Shown: in pieces, positions 9,256 to 18,332 of the stretch
Numbering within the stretch: the first letter of the stretch is position 1
How the letters are laid out: each line of letters starts with the position of its first letter
Source of the DNA: AL-N1 sp039178835
GTDB taxonomy: Bacteria > Chloroflexota > Chloroflexia > Chloroflexales > Roseiflexaceae
Length of the DNA: 64,000 nucleotides
Assembly (NCBI GenBank): GCA_039178835.1
Contig: JBCDFA010000005.1
Location: forward strand, 1-64,000
Reading direction: 5' to 3'
Program-made: the position numbers and the translations under genes
Notes under the pieces: model-generated
Told to the model about the DNA's origin: nothing
What the model saw: the letters and a program-made list of their open reading frames with translations, nothing else
The model's database searches: none

Positions 9256-10557
9256 ATGGCACGTTTTCTTCTACGTAGCATTGTTTCTACCGTCATAACA
9301 ATGTTGCTCGTGTCGATGATTCTTTTCTTTCTCCTCGAAGTAAGTGGCAGAGATGTGACCGTTCAAATTTTAGGTGTATTTGCCACAGATGAACAACGTG
9401 AGTCTCTGAGCAATCAGTTAGGGTTGGATCAACCGGCTTGGCTGCGGTATGTCGATTGGTTGGCTGGGAGTGATTGGCGTGCTGATGATCTGGTTGGGTA
9501 TCCATTGGTGACTATGCCCAATGCCCGTAGCGGTGAAGATGAGTGGTGGGCCCGTGTTGATGACCGACTGATGCGCTGGGAAATTGGTGGCGAGGGGGAA
9601 CTTGTTTCGGTGATACGCCAGGAGGAAGGTGGTATCACACGCGAAAATGGCGATGATTTCTGGCGTGCCGATGAGGAAGGGAATGAATTTTTCTGGGGTG
9701 TTGATAATCAGGGACGCGCAGCGCAGTGGGTACGTGGGAGCGAGAATGTTGCATTTGTGGCGACACAAACCGGTGTACAGGAAGTGCGTGGCGCTGCTCA
9801 AGATTGGATTCCCCTTCGCAAGGGCATGATACGTGGTGATCCAGGTGAGTCCCTCCAGACGAATCGTCCCGTGTCAAACACCTTGCCTACTCGCATTCGT
9901 AATACCGTCATTTTGGCCGCTACCGCATTTATTGTGGTCATGCCCCTTGCTTTGGTACTAGGGATTATTGCTGGCATCAATGAAGGGAAAATTCTTGATC
10001 GTATTATTTCGGTTACCAGCTTAGGGTTTACTGCTACCCCTGAGTTTGTGACAGGAGTCTTTTTAATTCTCATCTTTGGGGTCTGGCTCCAGGTATTACC
10101 TGCAGTCGCGATCTTTTCGAGTGATAATGCTATTTTCGAGAATCCATTATTGCTAGTCTTACCCGTTTTAACACTCACTGCCGTTGAGCTTGGCTATGTT
10201 GCGCGTATGACACGCGCGAGTATGGTCGAAGTCATGAATGCCCCCTATATTCGTACAGCGATTATCAAGGGGATGCCGTTTAATCGGGTAGTATTTGGAC
10301 ACGCCTTACGAAATGCGCTCATGGCCCCTATCACGATTATTATGCTCCATGTCAACTGGTTGATTGGTGGTGTAGTGGTGGTAGAAGTCTTGTTTGGGTA
10401 TCCTGGTTTAGGTTCATACATCTACGATGCTGCCATCTTTGGTGATCCGAACGCGGTGCAGGCGGCTGCTATGGTCACAGTGCTCATAGCGGTAGCCACA
10501 CGTTTGTTGGGAGATATTGCTTATACCTATCTCAATCCGCGTATACGGTATTCGTAG
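9256..10557 (+). CDS. Peptide ABC transporter permease, DppB/OppB type, with large extracytoplasmic insertion
   Basis: Inner-membrane permease, 433 residues from the ATG at 9256, chosen because GGGAG ends 7 bases upstream and the protein then opens with the usual MARFLLRS and first membrane helix. The C-terminal half is a standard BPD_transp_1 domain (IRNTVILAATAFIVVMPLAL, EAA-like loop with VRTA/GMPFNRVVFGHALRNAL). Family members have about 310-340 residues. The excess is an approximately 115-residue, Trp- and acid-rich hydrophilic block between the first and second membrane segments (about residues 75-190), which should face outside. It precedes the conserved GDPGESLQTNRPVS segment. Confidence 0.88.
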   Translation: MARFLLRSIVSTVITMLLVSMILFFLLEVSGRDVTVQILGVFATDEQRESLSNQLGLDQPAWLRYVDWLAGSDWRADDLVGYPLVTMPNARSGEDEWWARVDDRLMRWEIGGEGELVSVIRQEEGGITRENGDDFWRADEEGNEFFWGVDNQGRAAQWVRGSENVAFVATQTGVQEVRGAAQDWIPLRKGMIRGDPGESLQTNRPVSNTLPTRIRNTVILAATAFIVVMPLALVLGIIAGINEGKILDRIISVTSLGFTATPEFVTGVFLILIFGVWLQVLPAVAIFSSDNAIFENPLLLVLPVLTLTAVELGYVARMTRASMVEVMNAPYIRTAIIKGMPFNRVVFGHALRNALMAPITIIMLHVNWLIGGVVVVEVLFGYPGLGSYIYDAAIFGDPNAVQAAAMVTVLIAVATRLLGDIAYTYLNPRIRYS

Positions 10558-10608
10558 GCGCGTAGGTACGTCCATGTGTATCTATAAATTATCCATTTGG
10601 AGAGAAAT

Positions 10609-11607
10609 ATGGCAGTTGCACAACCTACAATGAAACCGGATGCAGGACCCTCACGGTTACAAAGTATGTGGAAAAGTGTTTCCATTATCTTTAAGTCACC
10701 TGTGGGAATGGCGGGCCTGCTAATTGTGCTTTTTTGGCTCACAGTGGGGTTTATTTCCCTCTTTTGGACCCCCTATTCACCTACCGCCACACAATTTGTT
10801 CAAAATCAACCACCAAGCGCAGAGAACTGGTTAGGGACCGATCACCTCGGGCGTGATATTGCCTCACGTTTGATGGCAGGCACACAAGTGATTTTGCTCA
10901 AAACACGTATTGCGCTTCCCGACAATAATGTATCGACCCAACAGGAAGTGGGTCCGGTTGGACAGTTCCTCAAAACGCTTTTTCCTAATCGTACCGAGAT
11001 CTCTATTCCAGGCGGTGTCGCAATCTGGGGGGTCTTTGGCTCGCTAGTTCTTGGTGCAACATTGGGTTTGTTAGCAGGCTACCGTGGCGGATGGACAGAT
11101 CAAATAGTGATGCAAATACTAGACGCGTTGATCGCTTTTCCGGTCATTGTGCTCTACATCGTCGTTATTGGTGCGCTCGGGCGTGGTGATTTGGTTGTCA
11201 TTATCGCTATTACCGTGACTGGCGCACCAGGTATTGCACGATTAGCCCGCAGTCTCGCGCTCGATATTAAAACACGTGACTATATTCGTTCTGCTGAGAC
11301 GCGTGGTGAAAATGTGGCATTCATTATGTTTCGTGAAATTTTGCCAAATGCCCGTGGTCCCCTACTGGTCGATTCGATGTTACGCGTAGGATATGCTATT
11401 TTTACTATTGGTACGCTTGGTTTCTTGGGCATTGGCTTACAGCCACCTGATCCCGACTGGGGCACTATGGTCAATGATGCCCGCAGTTTTATTTTTGTGA
11501 CACCTTGGCCAGTTATTTGGCCTGCAATTGCGATTTCGACTCTGGTCATTGGGTTGAATCTCTTTGCCGACGGTTTGCGTGAGGAGATTACACGTTTCCA
11601 ACGCTAA
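10609..11607 (+). CDS. Peptide ABC transporter permease, DppC/OppC type
   Basis: Second permease, 332 residues, partner of the 9256 gene. The ATG at 10609 is preceded by GGAG with 6 bases spacing. The N-terminal OppC segment (GLLIVLFWLTVGFISLFW, then WLGTDHLGRDIASRLMAG) and C-terminal GFLGIGLQPPDPDWGTMVND are diagnostic. Between the first and second membrane segments there is an extra hydrophilic stretch of about 40 residues (VSTQQEVGPVGQFLKTLFPN and around), matching in place the larger insertion in the partner permease. The spacing to its neighbours supports a single operon. Confidence 0.88.
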   Translation: MAVAQPTMKPDAGPSRLQSMWKSVSIIFKSPVGMAGLLIVLFWLTVGFISLFWTPYSPTATQFVQNQPPSAENWLGTDHLGRDIASRLMAGTQVILLKTRIALPDNNVSTQQEVGPVGQFLKTLFPNRTEISIPGGVAIWGVFGSLVLGATLGLLAGYRGGWTDQIVMQILDALIAFPVIVLYIVVIGALGRGDLVVIIAITVTGAPGIARLARSLALDIKTRDYIRSAETRGENVAFIMFREILPNARGPLLVDSMLRVGYAIFTIGTLGFLGIGLQPPDPDWGTMVNDARSFIFVTPWPVIWPAIAISTLVIGLNLFADGLREEITRFQR

Positions 11608-11704
11608 CAACGAAGGGTACTGATGGGTCGTAACCGTACAGTTTCAGGATTAGCTTGATACATTCTACAGTTGCCCTGGAGCTATGAAAACTGGAATGTA
11701 AACT

Positions 11705-13891
11705 ATGGAAAATCAACAGAGACAACACGATAACGGTCCTGTTCTTGAGGTTGAGAATTTGGCTGTTGCCTATAAAGTACGCGATGGTGAAGTCGAAGCG
11801 GTTCAAAATGTATCATTTACTATTGAGCGCGGAGAAACGCATGGCATTGTTGGTGAATCCGGCTGTGGCAAAAGCACAGTTGCCTGGGCTATTCTTAACT
11901 TTCTGGGTGCCAACGGCTTTGTAAAGCGCGGCGCTATCAAATTTCAGGGACAGGATCTTGTTGGTAAAAAAGGTGAGGAATTACGCCGATTACGCGGCGA
12001 CAAAATTGCGATGGTCTATCAAGACCCCATGCAGGCCTTGAATCCGTCGTTGCGCCTTGGCGATCAAATGAAAGAGGTGTTAACGGTCCATCGAAGTATG
12101 GATAGCGATGAAGCTGAAGAGCAGTGTGTGGACATGCTAAAACGGGTCTACATGCCTGATCCTAGCAATGTGATGCGGCGTTATCCCCACCAGATCTCTG
12201 GTGGCCAGCAACAGCGCGTGGTGATTGCGATGGCACTGCTTAACAATCCGGCGTTGCTGATTATGGATGAGCCAACAACTGCCCTCGATGTTACAGTAGA
12301 AGCAGCCGTGCTCGATCTGATTGCGGAACTACGACGTGACTTCGATACAGCCATCATGTATATCAGCCATAATCTCGGAGTTGTTGCACGTGTCTGCTCA
12401 CGTGTGGGTGTGATGTATGCAGGGGAAATGGTTGAACGGGCAACTGTCGCAGACATCTTTGAGCACCCCCAACATCCGTATACACAGGGCCTAATTCGCT
12501 GTGTTCCCAAACTTGGCAACAACAAAGACGAGAGTCAGTTGTATCCTATTCCTGGGCGCGTACCACCGCCCAATGATCGTCCCAAAGGGTGTGTCTATGG
12601 GCCACGCTGCGATTATCAGCAGGACCGTTGTATCGAAGAACGACCACAGCTTCGGACGGTGACCCACGGAACACAGGTTCGCTGCCACTTTGCAGAAGAC
12701 ATTAATCCAAGCGAGTGGATTCCGCCTGAAGATATTAAGGTCCGTGCTGCTACGGAAGATGTGGCACAAAATGATTCCATCCTCCAGATCAATAGCTTGA
12801 AAAAATACTATGATGTGGCAGGAAGCAGTTTGCGCGATGTTGTAGGTCTGGGAGAAAAACGTCAGGTCAAAGCGGTCGAGGATGTTTCGTTTGAGGTACC
12901 GCGTGGGAGCACACTCGGTATTGTGGGCGAGTCTGGGTGTGGCAAAAGTACTCTGGTGAAAACGATCATTGGTTTGGAGGACAGCACTGATGGTGAAGCA
13001 CAATTCCTTGGGTTTGATATCACCGGAGATCTAAGTAAACGGAATGTTGATCTCATTCAGGAACTTCAGATGGTCTTTCAGAATCCTGATTCGACGATGA
13101 ATCCGTCGTATACGGTAGGGCAGCAGATTGCACGTCCAATGATTCGTTTTAAAACCGTACCGCGTAATCAGATTAGACAAAACGTTGTGAAACTCCTTGA
13201 GTCCATTCGGTTGAGTGAAAGTTATTATGATCGGCTGCCCCGTCAGTTGAGCGGTGGTGAAAAGCAACGTGTGGGTATTGCCCGTGCACTTGCAAGTCAG
13301 CCGGATCTGGTGCTGTGTGATGAGCCTGTCAGTGCGTTGGATGTGTCGGTGCAGGCAGCCATTCTCAATCTGCTGATCGATATTCAGCGCGAATTTGGCA
13401 CTACCATGATCTTCATTGCCCACGACTTGAGTGTGGTGCGTTTCTTCTCGGATTATGTAGCTGTGATGTATCTGGGTAATATTGTTGAGATCGGTCGTGC
13501 TGAAGACATTTACGCACCGCCATATCACCCATACACTGAGGCGCTCTTATCCGCAGTGCCTATCCCTGATCCCAAGGTTGAGCAGAAGCAGATTCGTCTT
13601 GATGGGAGTGTCCCGAGCGCGATGAAGCCGCCCAGCGGTTGTCGTTTTCACACCCGCTGTCCGCGTCGGGAGTTAATGCCAGATGGCGGCAAAAAGTGCG
13701 AAACCGACATTCCACCATGGCGTGAATTTGGTGATGGTCACAAGATATTTTGTCATCTTCCAATAGAGACACTGGAGGAAATTGATCCGGTGATTGCCAC
13801 TCCTTCAGCGAACGGTAGCAGTAATGGTCATCACAAAAGTCTGAATGGCCACACGAATGTTGCTGATGAACAACAGGCAACCAAGTCGTAA
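11705..13891 (+). CDS. Fused peptide ABC transporter ATP-binding protein (DppD-DppF)
   Basis: 728-residue protein with two complete ATPase units, one for each permease. Unit 1 (about residues 1-330) has GESGCGKST, signature SGGQQQR and LLIMDEPTTALD, ending in an oligopeptide-transporter C-terminal segment with GCVYGPRC. Unit 2 (about 355-690) has GESGCGKST again, LSGGEKQR, LVLCDEPVSALD and GCRFHTRCP. The short Cys motifs at the end of each unit resemble those that bind an Fe-S cluster in dipeptide ATPases. DppD and DppF are usually separate genes; here they are in one frame with a short linker. A Ser/Asn/Gly-rich low-complexity tail closes the protein. It is the last gene of the transporter operon. 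Confidence 0.92.
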   Translation: MENQQRQHDNGPVLEVENLAVAYKVRDGEVEAVQNVSFTIERGETHGIVGESGCGKSTVAWAILNFLGANGFVKRGAIKFQGQDLVGKKGEELRRLRGDKIAMVYQDPMQALNPSLRLGDQMKEVLTVHRSMDSDEAEEQCVDMLKRVYMPDPSNVMRRYPHQISGGQQQRVVIAMALLNNPALLIMDEPTTALDVTVEAAVLDLIAELRRDFDTAIMYISHNLGVVARVCSRVGVMYAGEMVERATVADIFEHPQHPYTQGLIRCVPKLGNNKDESQLYPIPGRVPPPNDRPKGCVYGPRCDYQQDRCIEERPQLRTVTHGTQVRCHFAEDINPSEWIPPEDIKVRAATEDVAQNDSILQINSLKKYYDVAGSSLRDVVGLGEKRQVKAVEDVSFEVPRGSTLGIVGESGCGKSTLVKTIIGLEDSTDGEAQFLGFDITGDLSKRNVDLIQELQMVFQNPDSTMNPSYTVGQQIARPMIRFKTVPRNQIRQNVVKLLESIRLSESYYDRLPRQLSGGEKQRVGIARALASQPDLVLCDEPVSALDVSVQAAILNLLIDIQREFGTTMIFIAHDLSVVRFFSDYVAVMYLGNIVEIGRAEDIYAPPYHPYTEALLSAVPIPDPKVEQKQIRLDGSVPSAMKPPSGCRFHTRCPRRELMPDGGKKCETDIPPWREFGDGHKIFCHLPIETLEEIDPVIATPSANGSSNGHHKSLNGHTNVADEQQATKS

Positions 13892-13912
13892 AGTACTTAT
13901 GCAAGTAGTTAG

Positions 13913-13948
13913 GCCGTGAGTGCGTAGCTTGCAGGCGTTCACGGCTTT
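13913..13948 (+). terminator. Probable terminator after the peptide transporter operon
   Basis: GCCGTGA (13913-13919) pairs with TCACGGC (13939-13945), followed by TTT. The T-run is short. It lies between convergent genes. Confidence 0.45.
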
Positions 13949-13981
13949 GACTACATACCTCGATGATAATTCGATGCATTC

Positions 13982-15256
13982 TCACGTAACCGAAAGCCGC
14001 TGTTCAGGGTAGTGTACATAGCGCTCTTCTTCCACGACCCTACGAATCCGTTGCGCTGTTTCCCACATATCACTATATGAATTGTACAAGGGAGCGATAC
14101 CAATGCGGATGTTATCGGGTTCACGAAAGTCGGGGAGGACCTGCATCTCCTCGATCAACGCTCGATTGATACGATACCCTTCTGGGTGGCGAATACTGAC
14201 ATGTGAGCCTCGTTGTGTGGCGTCGCGTGGTGAGCCAAGCGTGAAGTTCAGTGGCGCAAGCATGGCATCAAACAGCTCGATAAAGTAAGAAGATAAACCG
14301 ACCGATTTATACCGTACAGCCTCCATTCCGGCTTCCAGCATAAGATCGAGCGCAGGTTCAACGGCGAGGAGCGAAAGCTTGGGTGGCGTACCACTCAAGA
14401 ACCTGCGCATCCCTTCGGCTGGCTCATAGTTTGTGTCAAAGGTAAAGGGAGTCTGGTGTCCAAACCAACCCCAGATCGGTGATGTAGTGTGGTCTTGCAG
14501 ATCGCGCCGTACATACAAAAACGCTGGTGCCCCCGGGCCGCCATTCAGATACTTATAACTACATCCTACGGCAAAATCCACACCACAACGATCAAGCTCA
14601 ATAGGCACTGCTCCCACCGAATGGCTTAGATCCCATAACACGAGTGCCCCAACCTCATGAGCACGTTTGGTGATAGCTGCCATATTGTGAAGAAAGCCAC
14701 TTTTGAAGACTACATGCGAGAGAGTTACCAGCGCCGTTGTCTCATCGATTGCTGCACACATGGCATCGACATCAATCGTTAGCGTGTCTTCCGATGGGAC
14801 AAGGTGAATCTGATGCCGCAGACCTAAGAGGTCTACACAGCCCCGCAAGACATAGAGATCAGAGGGGAAGTTGAGCATATCGCTGATGATGCGTAGGCGA
14901 TCAGGTCGTTGTTTGAGTGCGGCGACGATGAGCTTGAACAGATTCACTGAGGTTGAGTCACAGGCAATCACCTGGTGTTCGCCAGCACCAACAATCTGAG
15001 CCAGCTTGGCACCAATACGCGATGGAGCTTCATACCAACCCATGTTCCACCCACGTATGAGCGCCTGTCCCCACTCCTGTGCAATGATACCCTGCATGCG
15101 TTCAATGGTACGAAAAGGAAGTCGTCCCAACGAGTTGCCATCTACATAAATAAGACCGTCGTCTGAATGGACAAACTCGTTACGGAATCGTGCTAGCGTA
15201 TCGGCAGCATCCAGGGTTTGTGCATATGCGTAGTCGGTTGGCTTTGGTGTTGTCAC
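13982..15256 (-). CDS. kynU: Kynureninase
   Basis: PLP enzyme that cleaves kynurenine to anthranilate and alanine in tryptophan breakdown or NAD synthesis, 424 residues, close to the bacterial norm of about 416. It has ADTLARFRNEFV near the N-terminus, IYVDGNSLGRLP, the PLP-binding stretch ALVLWDLSHSVGAVP, and the Lys-bearing motif GCSYKYLNGGPGAPAF. The start is a GTG (15254-15256) with an AGAGG site just upstream. No other kynurenine-pathway gene is nearby. Convergent with the peptide transporter operon. Confidence 0.93.
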   Translation of the reverse strand: MTTPKPTDYAYAQTLDAADTLARFRNEFVHSDDGLIYVDGNSLGRLPFRTIERMQGIIAQEWGQALIRGWNMGWYEAPSRIGAKLAQIVGAGEHQVIACDSTSVNLFKLIVAALKQRPDRLRIISDMLNFPSDLYVLRGCVDLLGLRHQIHLVPSEDTLTIDVDAMCAAIDETTALVTLSHVVFKSGFLHNMAAITKRAHEVGALVLWDLSHSVGAVPIELDRCGVDFAVGCSYKYLNGGPGAPAFLYVRRDLQDHTTSPIWGWFGHQTPFTFDTNYEPAEGMRRFLSGTPPKLSLLAVEPALDLMLEAGMEAVRYKSVGLSSYFIELFDAMLAPLNFTLGSPRDATQRGSHVSIRHPEGYRINRALIEEMQVLPDFREPDNIRIGIAPLYNSYSDMWETAQRIRRVVEEERYVHYPEQRLSVT

Positions 15257-15326
15257 GAGCGCCTCTTATTTGTTCTCTCTGGAATCTGGCTGTTTGGATA
15301 TGCCGCAGTATAGCACACGCGAAGGC

Positions 15327-16106
15327 CTATGTATCCGCATCAGACGGATCGTGTTTGGCTATCCCCTTGCGTTTGAGGAAAGCAACTATCTCGCGGGCCA
15401 TGGCCGTCAGCAGTGATGTCTCGTGTGTGGTAAGGTGCGCACGCTGAAGAATGCCCCGAACTGTTCGCATGGTAGGTGTGGGATTTCCCGATTTGAAAAA
15501 GGCAATTGAGTCTAATGCTTGCTCAATCGCAGTATAAAGTGTAGTAAGTTGTCCGACTGATGCTGGTACTTCCACAGAGGGGGGTGTCGAAGGTATCGGC
15601 ACACTCGATCTCCGCAGTTCATACATCAGCAGCAGGGCGGCCTGCGCCAGATTGAGCGAGGCATACTCAGAATTGGTTGGGAGCGTCACTACCGTGTGAC
15701 AGTAGTCCATGGCATTGTTATCAAGGCCGTTGCCTTCGTTACCAAAGAGGAGCGCTACCTGCCCCATCTGAGCCTGTTGCAAGAGGTATGTTGTTATATC
15801 AGGGGTGTAATGTTGGATGGTGTGTTCCTGGCGTTGACGTCCAGTTGTGCCAACAACATAGATCATATCGTGGAGTGCATCGGCAAGGCTGGTGTGGATT
15901 TGCATAGGTGCAATAACATCGTCACTCCGGTGTGCAATACCAAGCAAGTCGTTAGCGTCGAGCGCGGGCGGGGCGACTAAGCGTAGCTGCGCAAACCCCA
16001 TATTTTTCATGGCTCGGATGACACCACCAATGTTCCGTATGTCTTGGGGATGGTCGAGCACAATGACAAAGCGGTTGAGCAAGTCTAGTGATTCAGGGTC
16101 GTTCAC
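15327..16106 (-). CDS. TrmH/SpoU-family RNA methyltransferase (TrmJ-like)
   Basis: SAM-dependent 2'-O-ribose methyltransferase with the SPOUT knot, 259 residues. N-terminal motif 1 reads VLDHPQDIRNIGGVIRAMKN; motifs 2 and 3 are LLFGNEGNGL and LPTNSEYASLNLAQA. The SxNLAQA form and the approximately 250-residue length fit the TrmJ type (tRNA position 32) better than 23S RlmB, but the target RNA cannot be fixed from sequence alone. The start is a GTG at 16106 behind a strong GAAGGAAG site. Stands alone, 70 bases from kynureninase on the same strand. Confidence 0.85.
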   Translation of the reverse strand: MNDPESLDLLNRFVIVLDHPQDIRNIGGVIRAMKNMGFAQLRLVAPPALDANDLLGIAHRSDDVIAPMQIHTSLADALHDMIYVVGTTGRQRQEHTIQHYTPDITTYLLQQAQMGQVALLFGNEGNGLDNNAMDYCHTVVTLPTNSEYASLNLAQAALLLMYELRRSSVPIPSTPPSVEVPASVGQLTTLYTAIEQALDSIAFFKSGNPTPTMRTVRGILQRAHLTTHETSLLTAMAREIVAFLKRKGIAKHDPSDADT

Positions 16107-16186
16107 ACTATCTTCCTTCTATACCTAAAAAGACCTTGCCTCTTTATACGTACAAAAGGTTATAGCAGGGATGTCTGAGTGCGGAA

Positions 16187-16588
16187 TTATCGTTTTGTTG
16201 GAACGGGTGGGGGAATTTCGCGAGCAATGGACATAAAACGAACCACATTATCCATAACATCCACAAGTGGGGCAATATGTAGTGAGACCCAGTAGAGATG
16301 GCCATCTTTATGGTAGTTCAGAATATCAACAGTACACTTCTGGTTGTTTTTCAGTGCATTTCGTATTTTCTTGACCGTGGCGGTATCCGTTTGATCTCCC
16401 TGAAGAAGCCGACCCGGATTCTTACCGATAAGCTCTGGCAATGCATACCCACACAACTGACAGAAGCCATTGTTGGCCCAGGTGATACGCTGTTGTGCAT
16501 CTGTAATAACAATACCATCATCAACCACATCAACCAACGCCAGAAGCCACGCCGATTCAGTTGTCGCAGGTGTTTGTGGTACCGGCAC
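16187..16588 (-). CDS. Single-domain PAS protein (LOV-like motif without the reactive Cys)
   Basis: 133-residue protein that is almost only a PAS domain (about residues 13-125). The opening VVDDGIVITDAQQRITWANN and GYALPELIGKNPGRLLQG follow the PAS/LOV consensus, and the core ends NYHKDGHLYWVSLHIAPLVD. In photoactive LOV domains the GRNCRFLQ motif contains the flavin-reactive Cys; here the position reads KNPGRLLQ, so light sensing by a Cys-flavin adduct is not expected. No output domain is attached, so it would act by partner binding. GTG start with AAAGG 9 bases upstream. Confidence 0.82.
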   Translation of the reverse strand: MPVPQTPATTESAWLLALVDVVDDGIVITDAQQRITWANNGFCQLCGYALPELIGKNPGRLLQGDQTDTATVKKIRNALKNNQKCTVDILNYHKDGHLYWVSLHIAPLVDVMDNVVRFMSIAREIPPPVPTKR

Positions 16589-16765
16589 GTATTATTACCT
16601 TTCACGAATGTACTAAGTGTAGTATACCACTATACAAGAATAATGGCGAATATGATATACTTCCTTATATCAATATTTTGTCCCAATTTTGTTCTGTGAT
16701 ACAACCAAATACTACGTACTGTATGATGATTACTTTTCGTTGTCGTAGCTATCTGAAGGAGTATC

Positions 16766-17581
16766 ATGATGCCACAAGAACATTGGATACCATCCAATAT
16801 CCCCTTGGATAAACCCAATCCAGCTCGTATGTATGACTATTTTCTGGGGGGACATCATAACTTTGAGGTTGATCGACTCGCGGGAGATCATATCTGCAAA
16901 TTATATCCAGATGCAGCAAATGCAGCGCGCACCAATCGGGCATTTCTTCAGCGTGCTATGGCTTTTTTATTGAGTCAAGGTGTGGATCAGTTTCTCGATC
17001 TTGGTTCTGGAATGCCAACAGCAGGGAATGTTCATGAAGTAGCACAGGACAGGTTACCATCAGCACGTGTTGCCTATGTCGACTCTGATCCAATTGCTGT
17101 AGCGCAGAGTCGTGCGTTACTCGAAGACACGCATAATACTGTCATTGCTCAGGCAGATGTTCGCGAACCAGAAGTAATATTGACGAATCCCGATATTGTG
17201 ACATTACTTGATTTTCAGAGGCCATTAGCTCTATTAATGGTAGCTATTCTTCATTTTGTGACGGATGACGCTCAGGCGGGCAGAATTGTACAGACCTATG
17301 TGAATAAACTTCCGAAGGGTAGTTATCTCGTTTTATCACACGGTTCACATGACCAAGCTCCACCAGAGCTAGTTACCCAGATTGAGCAATTGTATGCGCG
17401 TTCAACACAACCGCTTCGTTCGCGATCACGCGATCAGATTACCACTTTTTTTGAGGGGTTTTCAATTGTTGAACCAGGAATTGTCTTTGTTCCGGTGTGG
17501 CGTCCAGACAGCTCAAGTACATTGTTTGCTCGTCAGCCGTCTCGATCTGCAATCTTGGCAGGCGTAGGAAAAAAAAGCTAG
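16766..17581 (+). CDS. SAM-dependent methyltransferase, DUF574 family
   Basis: 271-residue Rossmann-fold methyltransferase of the DUF574 (Methyltransf_19) family. Diagnostic segments are NPARMYDYFLGGHHNFEVDR, a family-specific N-terminal motif, then the SAM loop FLDLGSGMPTAGNVHEVAQ and the acidic-loop segment VAYVDSDPIAVAQSRALL. GAAGGAG lies 6 bases before ATGATG; either ATG could serve. The substrate of this family is unknown to me. It stands alone between the lone PAS gene and the HTH gene. Confidence 0.88.
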   Translation: MMPQEHWIPSNIPLDKPNPARMYDYFLGGHHNFEVDRLAGDHICKLYPDAANAARTNRAFLQRAMAFLLSQGVDQFLDLGSGMPTAGNVHEVAQDRLPSARVAYVDSDPIAVAQSRALLEDTHNTVIAQADVREPEVILTNPDIVTLLDFQRPLALLMVAILHFVTDDAQAGRIVQTYVNKLPKGSYLVLSHGSHDQAPPELVTQIEQLYARSTQPLRSRSRDQITTFFEGFSIVEPGIVFVPVWRPDSSSTLFARQPSRSAILAGVGKKS

Positions 17582-17631
17582 CGGTCAAAGGCTGTGGCCA
17601 CAGCATAGCAGTATGTTAATAACGTGTACGT

Positions 17632-17850
17632 TTAGTTTGAGACAAGCAGCTCTGGACTATGCGAAGTCACTTGGTCAGAGCGTTGAATAGCAGAGAGAAG
17701 TGTCTCTAAATCTGTCTTTTTGTATAATCGATAGCCATTGATCGGGTGTCGATATGTAGTAAGCTTCCCACTACGCTCCCAATTTCGTAGTGTATTTGGT
17801 GAAACCCCAAGAAATTTGGCCGCTGCTTTGATCTGGAGAAAATCGTGCAT
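17632..17850 (-). CDS. Small MerR-like/excisionase-type helix-turn-helix protein
   Basis: 72-residue DNA-binding protein of the MerR-like HTH_17/BldC class: FLQIKAAAKFLGVSPNTLRN is the winged-helix recognition unit, followed by GKLTTYRHPINGYRLYKKTD, the usual MerR wing with Arg-x-Tyr. There is no effector or dimerisation coil, so it is probably a short regulator or an architectural protein. An alternative ATG at 17889 would add 13 residues but has no ribosome-binding site; AAAGGA lies about 11 bases before the chosen ATG. Confidence 0.75.
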   Translation of the reverse strand: MHDFLQIKAAAKFLGVSPNTLRNWERSGKLTTYRHPINGYRLYKKTDLETLLSAIQRSDQVTSHSPELLVSN

Positions 17851-18121
17851 GACTCTGTCCGTCCTTTCCGTGTAAAACCATTTTTTCATGGACCCGTATC
17901 CACAAAAGCTACTAAAAGCATATAAGTTCTGTCAATGAAAGAATAACATTATCAATTGCCCCCAAAGTATAGTTCAATTGTACTCTTATCGCATAGGTGT
18001 GGCCTACATTGGGTACTAAGAGCGGTGGTATTTATTACAAAACGATTGTGGAACTGTTATTGTGCTTTTGATCACAAATTCGCCTAACAATACAGATAAC
18101 GCGTTCCAGTCAGGTATTAAC
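17851..18121. other. Intergenic region before tRNA-Lys
   Basis: AT-rich non-coding segment holding the promoter regions of the divergent HTH gene (minus) and the tRNA gene (plus). Nothing else recognised. Confidence 0.5.
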
Positions 18122-18150
18122 TTGCATCTTCAAGGCGTATCTGCTATAAT
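18122..18150 (+). promoter_or_regulatory. Sigma-70-type promoter of tRNA-Lys
   Basis: TTGCAT (18122-18127), a 17-base spacer and TATAAT (18145-18150), 14 bases before the mature tRNA 5' end. Confidence 0.8.
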
Positions 18151-18164
18151 CTGCAAATAGTGAT

Positions 18165-18239
18165 GGGCCGCTAGCTCAATGGTAGAGCATCTGACTCTTA
18201 ATCAGCTGGTTCGGGGTTCGAGTCCCTGGCGGCTCACCA
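18165..18239 (+). tRNA. tRNA-Lys (anticodon CTT)
   Basis: 75 bases including an encoded CCA. Acceptor GGGCCGC (18165-18171) pairs with GCGGCTC (18229-18235) with one G-U pair; A73 then CCA (18237-18239). The anticodon loop is CTCTTAA, giving CTT. The T-arm GTTCGAGTC is standard. A strong promoter lies just upstream and a hairpin terminator just downstream, so it is a single-gene transcription unit. Confidence 0.95.
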
Positions 18240-18247
18240 TCATCCAG

Positions 18248-18284
18248 CACGGTATCTCGTTTTGAGGTACCGTGTCTCTATTTA
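18248..18284 (+). terminator. Terminator after tRNA-Lys
   Basis: CACGGTA (18248-18254) pairs with TACCGTG (18268-18274), with further pairing in the inner CTC/GAG, followed by a T-rich tract. Confidence 0.7.
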
Positions 18285-18332
18285 TTGTTCTTCTATGATG
18301 ATTTGACATTCAGCTGTAGCGAGAAGGACTAT

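Noticed and set aside
12491..13985. Several minus-strand frames of 140-170 codons
   Set aside because: Antisense to the fused ATPase and its tail; composition is His/Cys/Ser-rich without domains.
16187..16588. Blue-light LOV photoreceptor
   Set aside because: The Cys needed for the flavin adduct is missing.
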